A stretch of DNA of 64,000 nucleotides from Reticulascus tulasneorum. Taxonomy: Eukaryota > Ascomycota > Sordariomycetes > Glomerellales > Reticulascaceae. The number at the start of each line of letters is the position of its first letter. Within the stretch, counting starts at the first letter, position 1. Positions 37,934 to 47,992 of the stretch are shown here, one piece after another. The notes below the pieces were generated by a model. That model saw only the letters and a list, made by a program, of their open reading frames with translations, was not told the origin of the DNA and searched no databases. Position numbers and translations under genes: made by a program. Where the stretch lies: positions 2,046,001 through 2,110,000 of the forward strand of contig LSAX01000008.1 of assembly GCA_001557505.1 (NCBI GenBank). The letters are read 5' to 3'.

Positions 37934-39142
37934 ATGACACCAGAGCGTGAGTACGACATCACTCTGCTTGGCGCAACGGGCTGGACAGCCATCATCGCCG
38001 CGCAACACATCGCACGTACGCTGCCCACGAACCTAAAATGGTCCATTGCCGGCCGTTCAACCCCTAAACTCGAAGCTCTCAGCAAGGAGCTTCAATCCAT
38101 AAACAAGGATCGCCTCCCTCCAGCAATCATTAACATCTCATCTCTTGATGATGAGTCCCTCAACGCCCTGGTGCGCAACACCAAAGTCCTGATCAACGGT
38201 ATCGGGCCGTACCACAAGCACTCCACGCCAATTCTGGCGGCTTGTGCGAAGAACGGAACCCATTACGTGGACTTCAGCACCGAGACGCCGTGGATCGTGG
38301 ACATGGTGAAGACGTACGACGAGGAGGCTAAGAGGAGCGGAGCAGTGATCGTCCCGGCGATTTCGCTTTGCAGCTCGCCGAGCGACTTGGTCGCATGGTT
38401 GGTTGTCCGCGAGCTGAAAGAAAAGTACGGCAAGGCTCCGAGGGAGGTGCTCGCGAGTGGGAAGCTGGACATGGTGGGGATGCAGGGAGGGAGCTTCCAC
38501 ACCGTGCTGGACGTGGCGGGCCATTACGGAATTGGCGAGATGCTCTGGGGAGATTCGTGGGCCATATCATCGTTCCCGAAACCGAATATTGAGGCGACAC
38601 TAGGGGAGCGACTTTTTGGGTATCGCGAGGATGCGGTGCTAGGCAAGCTGGGGAAAAGCTTCACCGCGAGGACCAACCAAACCGTGGTACAGCGTTCCGC
38701 CAGCCTTGACCCGGTCCTCTACGGCAAGGAGTTCGTATTCAGGGAGTACATCCCCGTCGCTAGCGTCATCCAGGCCGTCCTCATCTACCTCCTCACCAAT
38801 CTCGGCATCCTGATAATCGGAGTCCCCTGGTTCCGAAGCCTGCTCCGTGGAGCGGGTTACGAGCCCGGCACCGGACCGGATCGCGAGGCGAGCAGAAAGG
38901 GCGAGCGTGTGGAGTTTACGGCGGTTGGGCGCGTGGATGGGGGGACTGCGAAGGCGAGGTTCGCGTACGAGGGTGCGTTGGTGGATGTGTCTGCGTTCTG
39001 TGCGGTCGAGGCGGCGGTGACGGTGCTTGCGCGGCCAGAGGGATCAGGTGGGATTCTGACGCCTTCGAGCTTGGGGATGGGGTATGTGGAGCGGTTGAGG
39101 GGGGTTGGTGTTGTGATTGAGGTTGAGGCTGTCGAGGTGTGA
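37934..39142 (+). CDS. Saccharopine dehydrogenase-like oxidoreductase (trans-acting enoyl reductase type)
   Basis: Intronless gene for 402 residues. The N-terminal Rossmann fold is clear: YDITLLGATGWTAIIAAQ (GxTGxT-type dinucleotide loop at about 12-17), AGRSTPKLEAL as strand 2/helix, then VLINGIGPYHKHSTPILAACAKNGTHYVDFSTE, typical of the saccharopine-dehydrogenase-like family. A hydrophobic helix at about 275-297 (VIQAVLIYLLTNLGILIIGVP) suggests membrane association, as in many of these proteins. They are predicted NAD(P)-dependent reductases or membrane-associated lipid enzymes. This is not the lysine-pathway enzyme itself. The exact substrate is unknown. The last codons and stop are part of a 13-bp tandem repeat. 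Confidence 0.88.
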   Translation: MTPEREYDITLLGATGWTAIIAAQHIARTLPTNLKWSIAGRSTPKLEALSKELQSINKDRLPPAIINISSLDDESLNALVRNTKVLINGIGPYHKHSTPILAACAKNGTHYVDFSTETPWIVDMVKTYDEEAKRSGAVIVPAISLCSSPSDLVAWLVVRELKEKYGKAPREVLASGKLDMVGMQGGSFHTVLDVAGHYGIGEMLWGDSWAISSFPKPNIEATLGERLFGYREDAVLGKLGKSFTARTNQTVVQRSASLDPVLYGKEFVFREYIPVASVIQAVLIYLLTNLGILIIGVPWFRSLLRGAGYEPGTGPDREASRKGERVEFTAVGRVDGGTAKARFAYEGALVDVSAFCAVEAAVTVLARPEGSGGILTPSSLGMGYVERLRGVGVVIEVEAVEV

Positions 39143-39194
39143 GTTCGAGGTGTGATGTCCAGGTGTGGTGTTGAGATGTGACGTCGAGGTGTGA
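39131..39194 (+). repeat. 13-bp degenerate tandem repeat spanning a stop codon
   Basis: Five head-to-tail units of the form GTCGAGGTGTGA, with spacing of 13 bases, run from the last four codons of the oxidoreductase through its TGA into the 3' flank. The first, second and fifth units are almost identical; the third and fourth carry one to three changes. The repeat therefore supplies the C-terminal residues and the stop codon. Confidence 0.8.
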
Positions 39195-40381
39195 TTTCGA
39201 AATAGTGACTGATAGTTCCACATGTATAACAACCAATAGATCTGACTTCGTTGTTTTTTGACAAGACTTGAACATGGCTGACAAAAACAAGGTGCCTTCT
39301 GTTCCGAGGACAAAGCACTGTTCGGAGGTCTTTGTTCCATTGGAATGTCTATATTGCTAAACCTCCCGATCCCCTAAGTACGGACTGCAGAGGGCGGTGG
39401 CCATGACCAACATCTTCAACTTGTGCTGGAACTGACATTCCAGGGATCATTCTAGTTTGAGGTTGGGGTCTCTGGTTGATTTGATCCCCTCCAGCTATTG
39501 GTCTGTACAGGCAGGTTGTTCACATCTATACTCAGTGTCCTATATGCCGCTGTGGTAGCCAAATATGGCCTTTCATTGAGTTCCCCTACGGAGACTGGGC
39601 GATCCACTAATAGCCACTTGAGTGGTTGCATCCATGCATTCATTGATGCAGGTCTGACTTCGTCGACGACAGCCGCGATTGGAATGCCAAGACGAGCTGA
39701 ACTTCCCCGCGAATGCCTCTTTCTAGCAACAAGTAAGATACGATATTTGGCACCCTGGGTTTGCATTCTGTGAAATGAAGGATCAACGGTTTAAATCCAC
39801 CTTCGATGTTTTCAAGGGAAGAACCATATCCGACTAAGACCGAGCACCGTCACTTGTAAACTCAACGGCGCCAAGTCGTGGCTTGTTCGTGTCCTCGAAC
39901 CGGTCGATCATCGGATTGAATGCGACCGCTGCAACGAATCCCGCACGAGGCGTACCCCAAAGCCAAGTCGTCCCAACGCCAGTCCGAAATGAGAGGTGGA
40001 GCGCCCAGCTAATTTAAGCATCAAGGACCCTTTTAAGGTTGCAGATTTCCGTTTGTAAGGCTGATTTAGAGTGCGGGAAGTGGGTGGGCTATCCAGGGTG
40101 TCCAATACTAGTAGGCAGATTCCCTTGGTGCCAGGCTAGCCCTATTGAGGTTGGGACGACCAGACTGTGTGTGCAAGGCAGTAATCCGGCCGATTGATAT
40201 TCCACGATGGGAGTAGAAATACACAAGCTTCGCCTGGTAGTGATGGTGATGCTCCTTATGTTCCGTTACTTTGGTCCCTCTTTCTAGTGGTTTTTTGTTG
40301 TTTATCTTGGCTTCTCGTTCTTTTGTCTGTGTAATTGCGAGTCTTTGATTACATTATTTCCCCTCGTCCTATACCATCCCG
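39143..40381. other. Intergenic region
   Basis: After the tandem repeat, about 1.2 kb without a supported gene. The final 200 bases are T-rich and should be the promoter/leader of the Gly-rich membrane protein gene. Confidence 0.4.
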
Positions 40382-41177
40382 ATGCCATCCCTGCTGGAGG
40401 CCCGAAAGGGTAAAGGCGGTGGCAGCTACGGCGGAGGAAGCTATGGAGGCGGTGGTTACGGAGGCGATACATGGTACGAAGGGAGTGATTGGTCTTACCT
40501 CCCCTACTGGGCCAAAGTCCTCATCATCGTCTCCTCCTGGATCCTGTTCGTATTCATCTGTGCTTTCTTTTACTACCTAAGAAAAGGTACCTCCATGCCC
40601 TTGGCCGTCGTCCCGAAAGACTCTAACGTCTCCAGAATTCAAACGCAAGAAGACGGGCCTGCCATTTCGTTTCGGCAAGGTCTTGTGGCACTCGTTCCGC
40701 GCCGCCTCGGGCTTGTGGCTGCCCATTTGGCTGATCAAGCAATGCACCGGCAGCAAGGAGAAGGCCGTCTACGCAAAGATCGAAACACAAGGCCAACCGG
40801 TAAGCCAGACGTGGGGTGGGCCACCGGGGTCAGTGCCGCAGGGCAGCTATGTTCTCGTGTCGGCGGATGGGAAATACGAGCCCATGGGCTACGCACCGTA
40901 CTCTGCGCAGACGTACGCTGCGCCTGCGAATGGGCCTCCGCCGTATGCGAACTCGATGCAACCCATGCATGCCCCGACACCGATCCAGCCCGTCCAGCAA
41001 CCGCAGTTACAGACGGGATATTACATGCCGGCTCCGCCTGCGCAGACAGCATACCGGTCGGTTTCACCAGCGTCGGTGAGCACGGCTACCACGACGACGC
41101 AGAGCTCGTACATGCTCCAGCCGCATAATCCACAGACTTCAGCGACATACATGCCTCAGTTCAAGCCGTCAAACTAG
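40382..41177 (+). CDS. Gly-rich single-pass membrane protein with PPxY-type tail
   Basis: 248 residues from exons 40382-40586 and 40636-41177 (49-base intron GTACCT...CCAG). Residues 8-30 are Gly/Tyr-rich (GGGSYGGGSYGGGGYGG). One transmembrane helix spans about 43-64 (WAKVLIIVSSWILFVFICAFFYYL). A short basic stretch (KRKK) follows on the presumed cytosolic side, then a further hydrophobic patch (SGLWLPIWLIK), and then a Pro/Gln/Tyr/Met-rich low-complexity tail with one PPPY motif. No catalytic domain is present. PPxY motifs bind WW domains of Rsp5-type ubiquitin ligases, so a trafficking adaptor role is possible but unproven. The family is unknown to me. Confidence 0.75.
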
Positions 41178-41727
41178 CATCGTGCATGGGTAGATTGCTT
41201 CATTTGACGTGCCGCTATTGATTGAGCATTTGTTATTCTGGGAGTGGAGCGAGTTAGGCTCTGGGGCTCATTGAACCGTTGGGCATGTTGGATTTGCGAT
41301 ACCATTCGTCCTTATTGCAGAAGCATGATGCCTGGAGTTGAATTTGGAGAGGACCCCGGTCACTGTCTAGAATGACGGCCAACTAACAGGTTTAATGCAA
41401 GAGGCTCAGATACGGAATGCCCAGTATGGAAGCACGGCACACCAGGCAGGAAAGGTAACTTCTAAGATGTACAAAGAGTCAGGGCTTGGGAGAGCTATAT
41501 AATGCCCTATTAAAAAGTCAATGTCACGGTTAATGTTCAATTACGAGCCACGTTGGACAGTCTTGAGTTTGATTGGTTTATTGTTCGATCCAAATATCAG
41601 TACCTACGAGCGCCGGAGAAACTACCCTTCCAAGAACAATCCACTGATGCCAGCATCAGACACGCACCAAGGAAAACATTTGTTGATCAATCTAAGCGCA
41701 CTACAATGCACACAATCTATTGGGTAC
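41178..41727. other. Tail-to-tail intergenic region
   Basis: 3' flanks of the Gly-rich membrane protein gene and the leftward single-TM gene. No gene seen. Confidence 0.4.
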
Positions 41728-42534
41728 TTACTCAAAGCTAAACCGGCTGGAATGCGGCAAGCCCTTTGGTCCAAGAGGTAGCGGCTGGCGATACAGGTGA
41801 GGATGCGGCTGGATCAAACTGTTATCATGGCAACTATTGCGACTGCCAGCTTCGGATCCCCGAGCATATGCTTGAGCGCCTGGAGACGTTGATACAGTCG
41901 GGGTGGCGACGGTAGTGGGAGGGCTGGGAGGGCTGATGCCAGGGGAACGACGGTTGGCGCTGGAAATACTCTTCAACTCGATATCAATCTGCTTGCCTCT
42001 GGCTTTGGTGAAAGTATCAGCAATTGGCGTAAAGTGAGTTGAGGTAACAACATTGGACTCGGCAGCATGACCAGAAGGAGCACCAAGATCAATGTCTTCA
42101 AAGTCAGCCTCGAAATTAGACTCACTGCAGCCTCCAAAACTGAAGGACCGGGATGGATGCGCTGCGAAGTAGTACTGCTTTATCCAGGGCTCTCGTTTCA
42201 AGTCCACGCCAAGGTTCTTCTCAACATCATTCAGGAACTTGATTCGTTCATTGATGATCTGCTTGTATGCCGATGCAGCTTGATTGAAGGACTTCCTGTA
42301 GAAGCGGACTTCACGCCTCTGCTCTAGCTTAGCGCCGACCCATGCACACCCAAGTAGGAGAATGAGTATCACAGCGCCTATGAGGCACGAGAAGTAGACA
42401 ATGGCATATTGTCTTGCGAATAAATTCGAGCTCTGCTTAGTGTCACTGGACGGGCAGAGCGGCGGAGCATCTCTTGGCATTGTGGCCGGGCCGGGGATAT
42501 TAGGCCCAGGGAACGGCAGAATAGTCATCGGCAT
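41728..42534 (-). CDS. Hypothetical single-pass membrane protein
   Basis: Intronless, 268 residues, start at the ATG on 42534. A Pro-rich N-terminus with no signal peptide is followed by one strong transmembrane helix at about 42-66 (FARQYAIVYFSCLIGAVILILLLGCAWV). A charged, probably coiled juxtamembrane stretch follows (LEQRREVRFYRKSFNQAASAYKQIINER is the region at 71-98), and then a Ser/Pro/Thr-rich disordered tail. I recognise no family. Composition is compatible with a real protein; the single long ORF in a gene-poor region is the main support. Confidence 0.6.
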   Translation of the reverse strand: MPMTILPFPGPNIPGPATMPRDAPPLCPSSDTKQSSNLFARQYAIVYFSCLIGAVILILLLGCAWVGAKLEQRREVRFYRKSFNQAASAYKQIINERIKFLNDVEKNLGVDLKREPWIKQYYFAAHPSRSFSFGGCSESNFEADFEDIDLGAPSGHAAESNVVTSTHFTPIADTFTKARGKQIDIELKSISSANRRSPGISPPSPPTTVATPTVSTSPGAQAYARGSEAGSRNSCHDNSLIQPHPHLYRQPLPLGPKGLPHSSRFSFE

Positions 42535-45500
42535 GGTGAGCGGGGTCGGACAAAAGACAATGTAGGATGAACGGAGACAGTTCTCGAGGCAAAGGCAAAT
42601 ATGTTGTCAAGACCTGGTGAACTGTCGGATGAAGAGCAAGGGAACCAACATCGGCGAAGCCATGGTGAGACTTTATAGACATCGTGAACTCAGCATGGAA
42701 TAGAACAGAATGGCACACAGAAGCCACTTCGTGAACAGGAGGCAAGTTCACGTTCTTCGGCGGCTCAACAACGCACTGTGTCCCAGCTATGAAGCACTGT
42801 CCGCATTCCATGCTGTTGTAGTCAGAACAATGACTCTACCACACAGTTCTTGTTCACGTCGCACGCACCATTCAAGGTGCTCCGCTCTTTATGCAGCTGC
42901 GTTTGTCTTCGAGAGCGAGCCGAGCCGAACATTCCATTGTGCAGACCAAGCCTTGGGGAAAGGAACAAAGAACAACCGGGACTGAGATGCCGGAGAGATG
43001 GTCTCGCTCAGGAGTGCTCCCCGTTTGAACAGAGATACATCCAGATACGTAGAACTGGGATATCCAAAAGTCTCGAGACTTGAGGCTCAGGACGAATCGG
43101 AATTGATGCGGCGACCAGCGGTAGTGCGACATAGGGAGCGAATGATGCGACAAGCCGACGGCCCTATATCAGCAGGATCACTCATTCTCCATAGCCGGGT
43201 TGGTGAGCTGAAGCTGTTAAATGGTATCAGAGTACATATTCTCATGGCATTGGTTATGAAGCAGACTTTAAGCCTCTAAAAGCTAAGAAGCAATCGGCAA
43301 AAGGTCCGATACCTAGAGCAGGCGTGCAGCAATTTGTCATGTGGCGCATCAACTATCATGACGGCTCGGACATTAAGACTTGTAAGAATGACCTATGGCG
43401 AGGCTCTAAGGCGAACTCACTGGAGGAGACAACACAGCAGGATCGGAGACCCAGCCGGAGTGATTCCGCGATCAAATGATCAGCGGCCGACTGGCCCACT
43501 GCCCTATCGAGCCGTCATTCACACCGACAATTTGTGAATCGAGCTGATTGCCCCATATCGCCGCCAGACAGTCGGTGAAGGGGCCTTGTCTTTTGGGCGG
43601 GAGAGCATAGACACGCTCAGGGGTGATTCGGCGACGTCAAAGAGGATATCGAGTTTCGGCGCAGATTACGTGTCTGTGCAGGGCACCTGTTTGTACAGGA
43701 AAGGGGCAAGCCAGTCGACACCAGCGTCGTCGAGCTTCGGCTAGAGATGCCATATCAAGGCAATGCTCCATTGCGAATGCTGCCAGTCAGCAGCTGAGGG
43801 ATCCATGTATGTTCGTGCTCCTTCATCTTGTAATAGGGCGAGTGTGCCGAGTCTAAATCAGATCTGTCCGTCTTACAACTTTGCGAGCGCCACAATCCCA
43901 GCAGGGCGGTTGGTTGCCCGTCGACTCGGCTGGGATCACGGGGTATTCCGAACGAAAGATGGTTTGAGATCATGAGTACCAGGTCGTCGGAACCGCCATA
44001 AGCATCTCATCGGCCAGAAACCATGCTGGCCATTCCAAATCGCGCGTAGTGAGAGAGGCAACCGGGATACTGCAGATTAGACGTTGCAAAGCGACTAGTC
44101 CCCGATCCTTCATGTAATCCCCCCGGCGGATGCTGATGTGCTGTGTGCATGCCGCTTCAGTGACCGCTCTTCTCATGGATCAAAGGGTTTCTTTGGCAGG
44201 GCCGGGATAACAGCCCACAGCCAAAAGAACAAGTGCCAACTGGAGTCGAGGCACATGTGCGGCGTCGGATATGAGATGACGTGACGTGGTACCTGAGCAT
44301 CCATGCAGGTTCCTCAGAAGAGCGGTGAGGATGTACTCATTCTGGTGATCTCCAATAGTCCGTATTGCAGATCTCGGTCAAGTTCTATCAGTGGCATGGG
44401 AAGTAGCCTGCCCCGGATACTACTCTTTACACAAACACGCCAAATACTTGTCTTTGGGGACGAGGACCTGGTCCTGATGCCACCGGCCAATTTGACATTC
44501 CCGCAACATTGATCCATGGCGCTTTCTGCGGGAATGTGCCAGAGCCTACCCGAGCCTCGTTAAGCCACCTGCAGTTCAATCCTGGCTTGGGATGAGCTTG
44601 CTTTGCTGATCGACGCCGATTGATCCAGTCGCCTGGGCTACTTCGCACAAGGGCTGCCCATGCCACACACAGTACGTCCGTACGAAGTACCCAGGTTGCC
44701 GAAGCATTCTGGAATGCACACCCCTGACAGTTGCAGTCCAGATTCACAGCTGCAAATGCCATTCGTAATCAAGCTAGCAGGTACTCGCTGACAAGGATTG
44801 TGATAAAGTTGTGGGCACAGCTCTCCAACGGTGGACTTGCCCAGGCTGGGGGCTACGGGAACGGCCACCACACCCACCACGAACCACGAAGTTTTGGGAT
44901 TCACTGCAACCCCATCTAGGGAGTTCGCGCTGCCATCGTTGAATTTGCAGGAAACCAGAGACTGCGCTTCTGAAACTCAGTAGTAAGCCACCTCATTTCG
45001 GTCTTGGATCCGACCGCCACGCAGTTGGCTCCAGCTCGAGGGCGGATGATCGCCCACCTGCCTCATACAGAAAGGCCTCGACGGTTCCGCAGCCAACCAG
45101 GTGTCCCGACATTGGGGAGCAGCAAATCAACAGTGCATTTGCGGCGTCTGAACGACTGCCGTTCGGAATCTCCAGATCCATGCGGACGGGCGCTGGGAAG
45201 AGAACCAAACAGTCGGATTCTCATGGTGGTGTGGAGATGCCTGAGATCTGAACAGATGGCTGCCACTCGACTGTCCTCACGAAGCCAGCCTGCTTCTCAG
45301 ACTTTCATCGGGGCCACACAACGTAGTAGCAACCATCCAGCCCTTCAAGGCTCCCTCGATTTGTGACTGCCTTGCGGGTTCGTCCTAGATCGTGGCCCTC
45401 TTTCCTTGGCCTCCACGTAAGACGGGTTTCGGAAACGGTCACGTAGAGGACGACCCATTCTCGGCCCCCAGACGGTAGGGCTGGGTAATCCAATCCGGCA

Positions 45501-47687
45501 GGTGGGAAATGGGATGCAACTTCAAGGCCGCCCGCCGGTGCGCCGTCTCTCGATGGGTTCTGGAAAAGTCGTACGACTCGGGTCCCGACTGGGAATTAAT
45601 AGCGAGCCCTCTTTTGGCCTTTGACAGAAAGCCAAAATACAATATGGCTGGCTAACCGTGCCGGGGGAAGATGTGACGGGCGGAAATTAATTACTGGGCA
45701 GTCGGGATCGTGACCAGGGCTACAGCGCCCATATTGCGAAGACCTAATAGCGACTTCTGTACATCTTAGCACGTCTATTTCCTGCCCGTCCGTCTAGACT
45801 GGGATGCGTTGGGAGATGACGGCCATCGTCTCACCTGAGGGGCGATCATCAAACCCAGGCCACCCTCCAAGGCCACAAGCTGAAGTATACCTGAATGTAC
45901 GAAGCATTACCGTATCAGGTCGGCATCAGTCAGGTATCTGTTCAATTAAGGCTGAGACACAAATCTCACCATGTAATCTGGACGGCCATGATGTACCTAG
46001 CTTACGCAATTCGTACCCAGGTACTCCTTGCCACACCATCCATGTCAAATTCGGATCCTGCCGCTCATTTAATTTAGCAACCAACAACCATGACAGTTTT
46101 CTCTCATCAGACCTTTTTCCCCGGTTGCGGGTATGGGCTCAGTAATCTGGTCGGCCTCACGAATCACCCTCCGTTCGTCAGGCAGCGAACTTAATTAGGA
46201 TTCTATCTGAAACACGTCCAACTTGTTTGAGATGGCCTCTGCTGACCAGCTTTGGCGGCCACACCTTCTCGTATTCCGGCCAGCCTTATCATCGTCAATA
46301 TTCAGCGGGAGGGGCGGCCAATTCCCCAATCTCGGGGTGCCTCACGGGCGAATGGCCGTTCGTTACTTGGCTGCGACTGCATTGGAGCGGGTGTCGTAGA
46401 ACCTCCAAAAGTTGGTGTCTCTCTATTGCCAATTGGCCTATGAGGCATTCCGCCGTCTGGTGGTCGCATCACATATGCTTCGGTGGCTGCAGGTGTGGTC
46501 GGAGCGGTCTTCTAGAAAGATTCCCAATTTTCGAAGCTGCGGCGGCAGGCCAAGAAGCAAAGCGAGATGAGGCCAAATCTTGTCTGTGACCGATCTGTGC
46601 GCTGTCGTACACAGTCTTTGTATTCTCGACCTCCGATGCACCACCCTAATATTCTCCGCGACCCGCAGCCTTACTGAATGCAAAGGGCCACGGAGCAGTC
46701 ACAGGCACTTGATGGCAATGCAAGCGCTGTTCAGGCTTGTGTCAGTGCTATTTACGGGAAGGAACACGGGCAAGCCGTCCTAAACAAAGCTTTGTGTAAC
46801 CTGTCATCCCAACTTGGCTGCCGCGGATGGAGCGCGCGAACAATCCAAAAAAATGGTCCGCCTAATTTGTGAGGCAAACGGATGGGCTGAGCTGCAAGGT
46901 TTCCTCGCCCCCAGGCCACATCCAAAATGGAATACAACTCCATTCTATCTGTACGTCCTTCCCGGTACTCGCATGGTTTCTCGGTACGACTAGGTATCGA
47001 TTCCTCAGCGCGCCACTCCCCGCAATCGGTACTAGGTATCCGTACCGTAGGTTCCCAGGGAGTACATCTGTACAATGACAGACGTCGGCACTGGTTGGGA
47101 TGGCACCTGGATCCACACCGGACATGTTTCATCCCAGAGCTATTCATGACGAGGCAGTCATCAGGTCAGGTACAATAATGGACATTAGGCGGATGTCCTG
47201 AGACTAGATGGCACATCAGCTCCGCATGGATCATGTCTCTAGACCAGGAAAAGAGCACTTGTGCCTTGGTCCATCCGATCAGCCACCGGATTAGAAGCTG
47301 CGGGTTGATTGTTTCCCCATCATGGTGGACCCCATGTCACTCGACTCGAGGACCCCATCGGTACGGACTACATGAGGCCCTTGATCAAGGTGAGGCGCAC
47401 CCACCTGGTTATGGACCCGAGGGTGCAGGCAAGGATGCTTGTTCCTCTTTGAGAATTCGAGGACTATACTTACCACTACACTCTGTGAGGTCCAAAACCA
47501 GCCGAAATCACAACGAGCTTTTTATATCCTCTCCCCAGGTGGACTATAAAACGTTGTCCTTTCCTCTCCTCAAGCTGCTTGGCTCTCCCAAACTCTTCCA
47601 GACATTGCCAACTTGTCCTCACACATTCTCCAATACAAGCCTCCAACTCTTCATAGCTTGCCCTCCTCAACTCGGCTTCCTCACACA
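42535..47687. other. Gene-poor region, 5.1 kb
   Basis: No gene with a recognisable domain. The only item of note is a Cys-rich reading frame on the - strand at 44638-44904 (see its own entry). TAC-type palindromes occur, for example TACGAAGTAC at 44681. The last 250 bases have a promoter look (TATAAA at 47545 followed by a CT-rich tract). Confidence 0.4.
44638..44904 (-). other. Cys-rich reading frame, possible exon of a small secreted protein
   Basis: An 88-codon open frame with a hydrophobic segment (WFVVGVVAVPVAPS) followed by eight cysteines in about 60 residues, including NGICSCESG and GVCIPECFG. This resembles small secreted Cys-rich proteins of fungi. The frame has no ATG of its own (it opens with GTG codons), so it would need an upstream exon, which I could not identify. 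It could equally be a relic or chance. Confidence 0.25.
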
Positions 47688-47992
47688 ATGGCCGCCAGCA
47701 CTGTCTCATCCAACGATGTCAACTTGGGCAGCAACGGTAGCGTGTATGGCTGCTCCACCTCAGTCATCCCGCGTCTGGGCAATGATACTGACAACCACGC
47801 AGATGCCGTAACTCGGAGGCTCGAAGCTCAGCCGATGCGAAAAAGCTGAGCAGCGACCGAGTCAAAAGGTTCAGCAACGATCGCGGACACGACCTCAACG
47901 AACGTTTCTGGTCACACGAACCGCAAAACCGCAAGGATGCCCTGAAGATGGCACTCGACACGATCAACACCAATCTTACTAGGGCACCTTAG
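47688..47992 (+). pseudogene. Possible small gene or relic
   Basis: A strong-looking promoter (TATAAA at 47545, CT-rich tract, CACACAATGG start context) leads to an ATG at 47688 with a 53-codon frame. After its stop a second frame, shifted by one position, stays open to 47992 and is rich in charged residues. A 66-base GTAGCG...GCAG intron (47737-47802) can be drawn but does not join the two frames. The gene may therefore be frameshifted, or misread by me. No family is recognised. Confidence 0.25.

Noticed and set aside
47233..47811. 192-codon + strand ORF
   Set aside because: Overlaps a clear promoter/leader region in another frame and shows no protein-like features.
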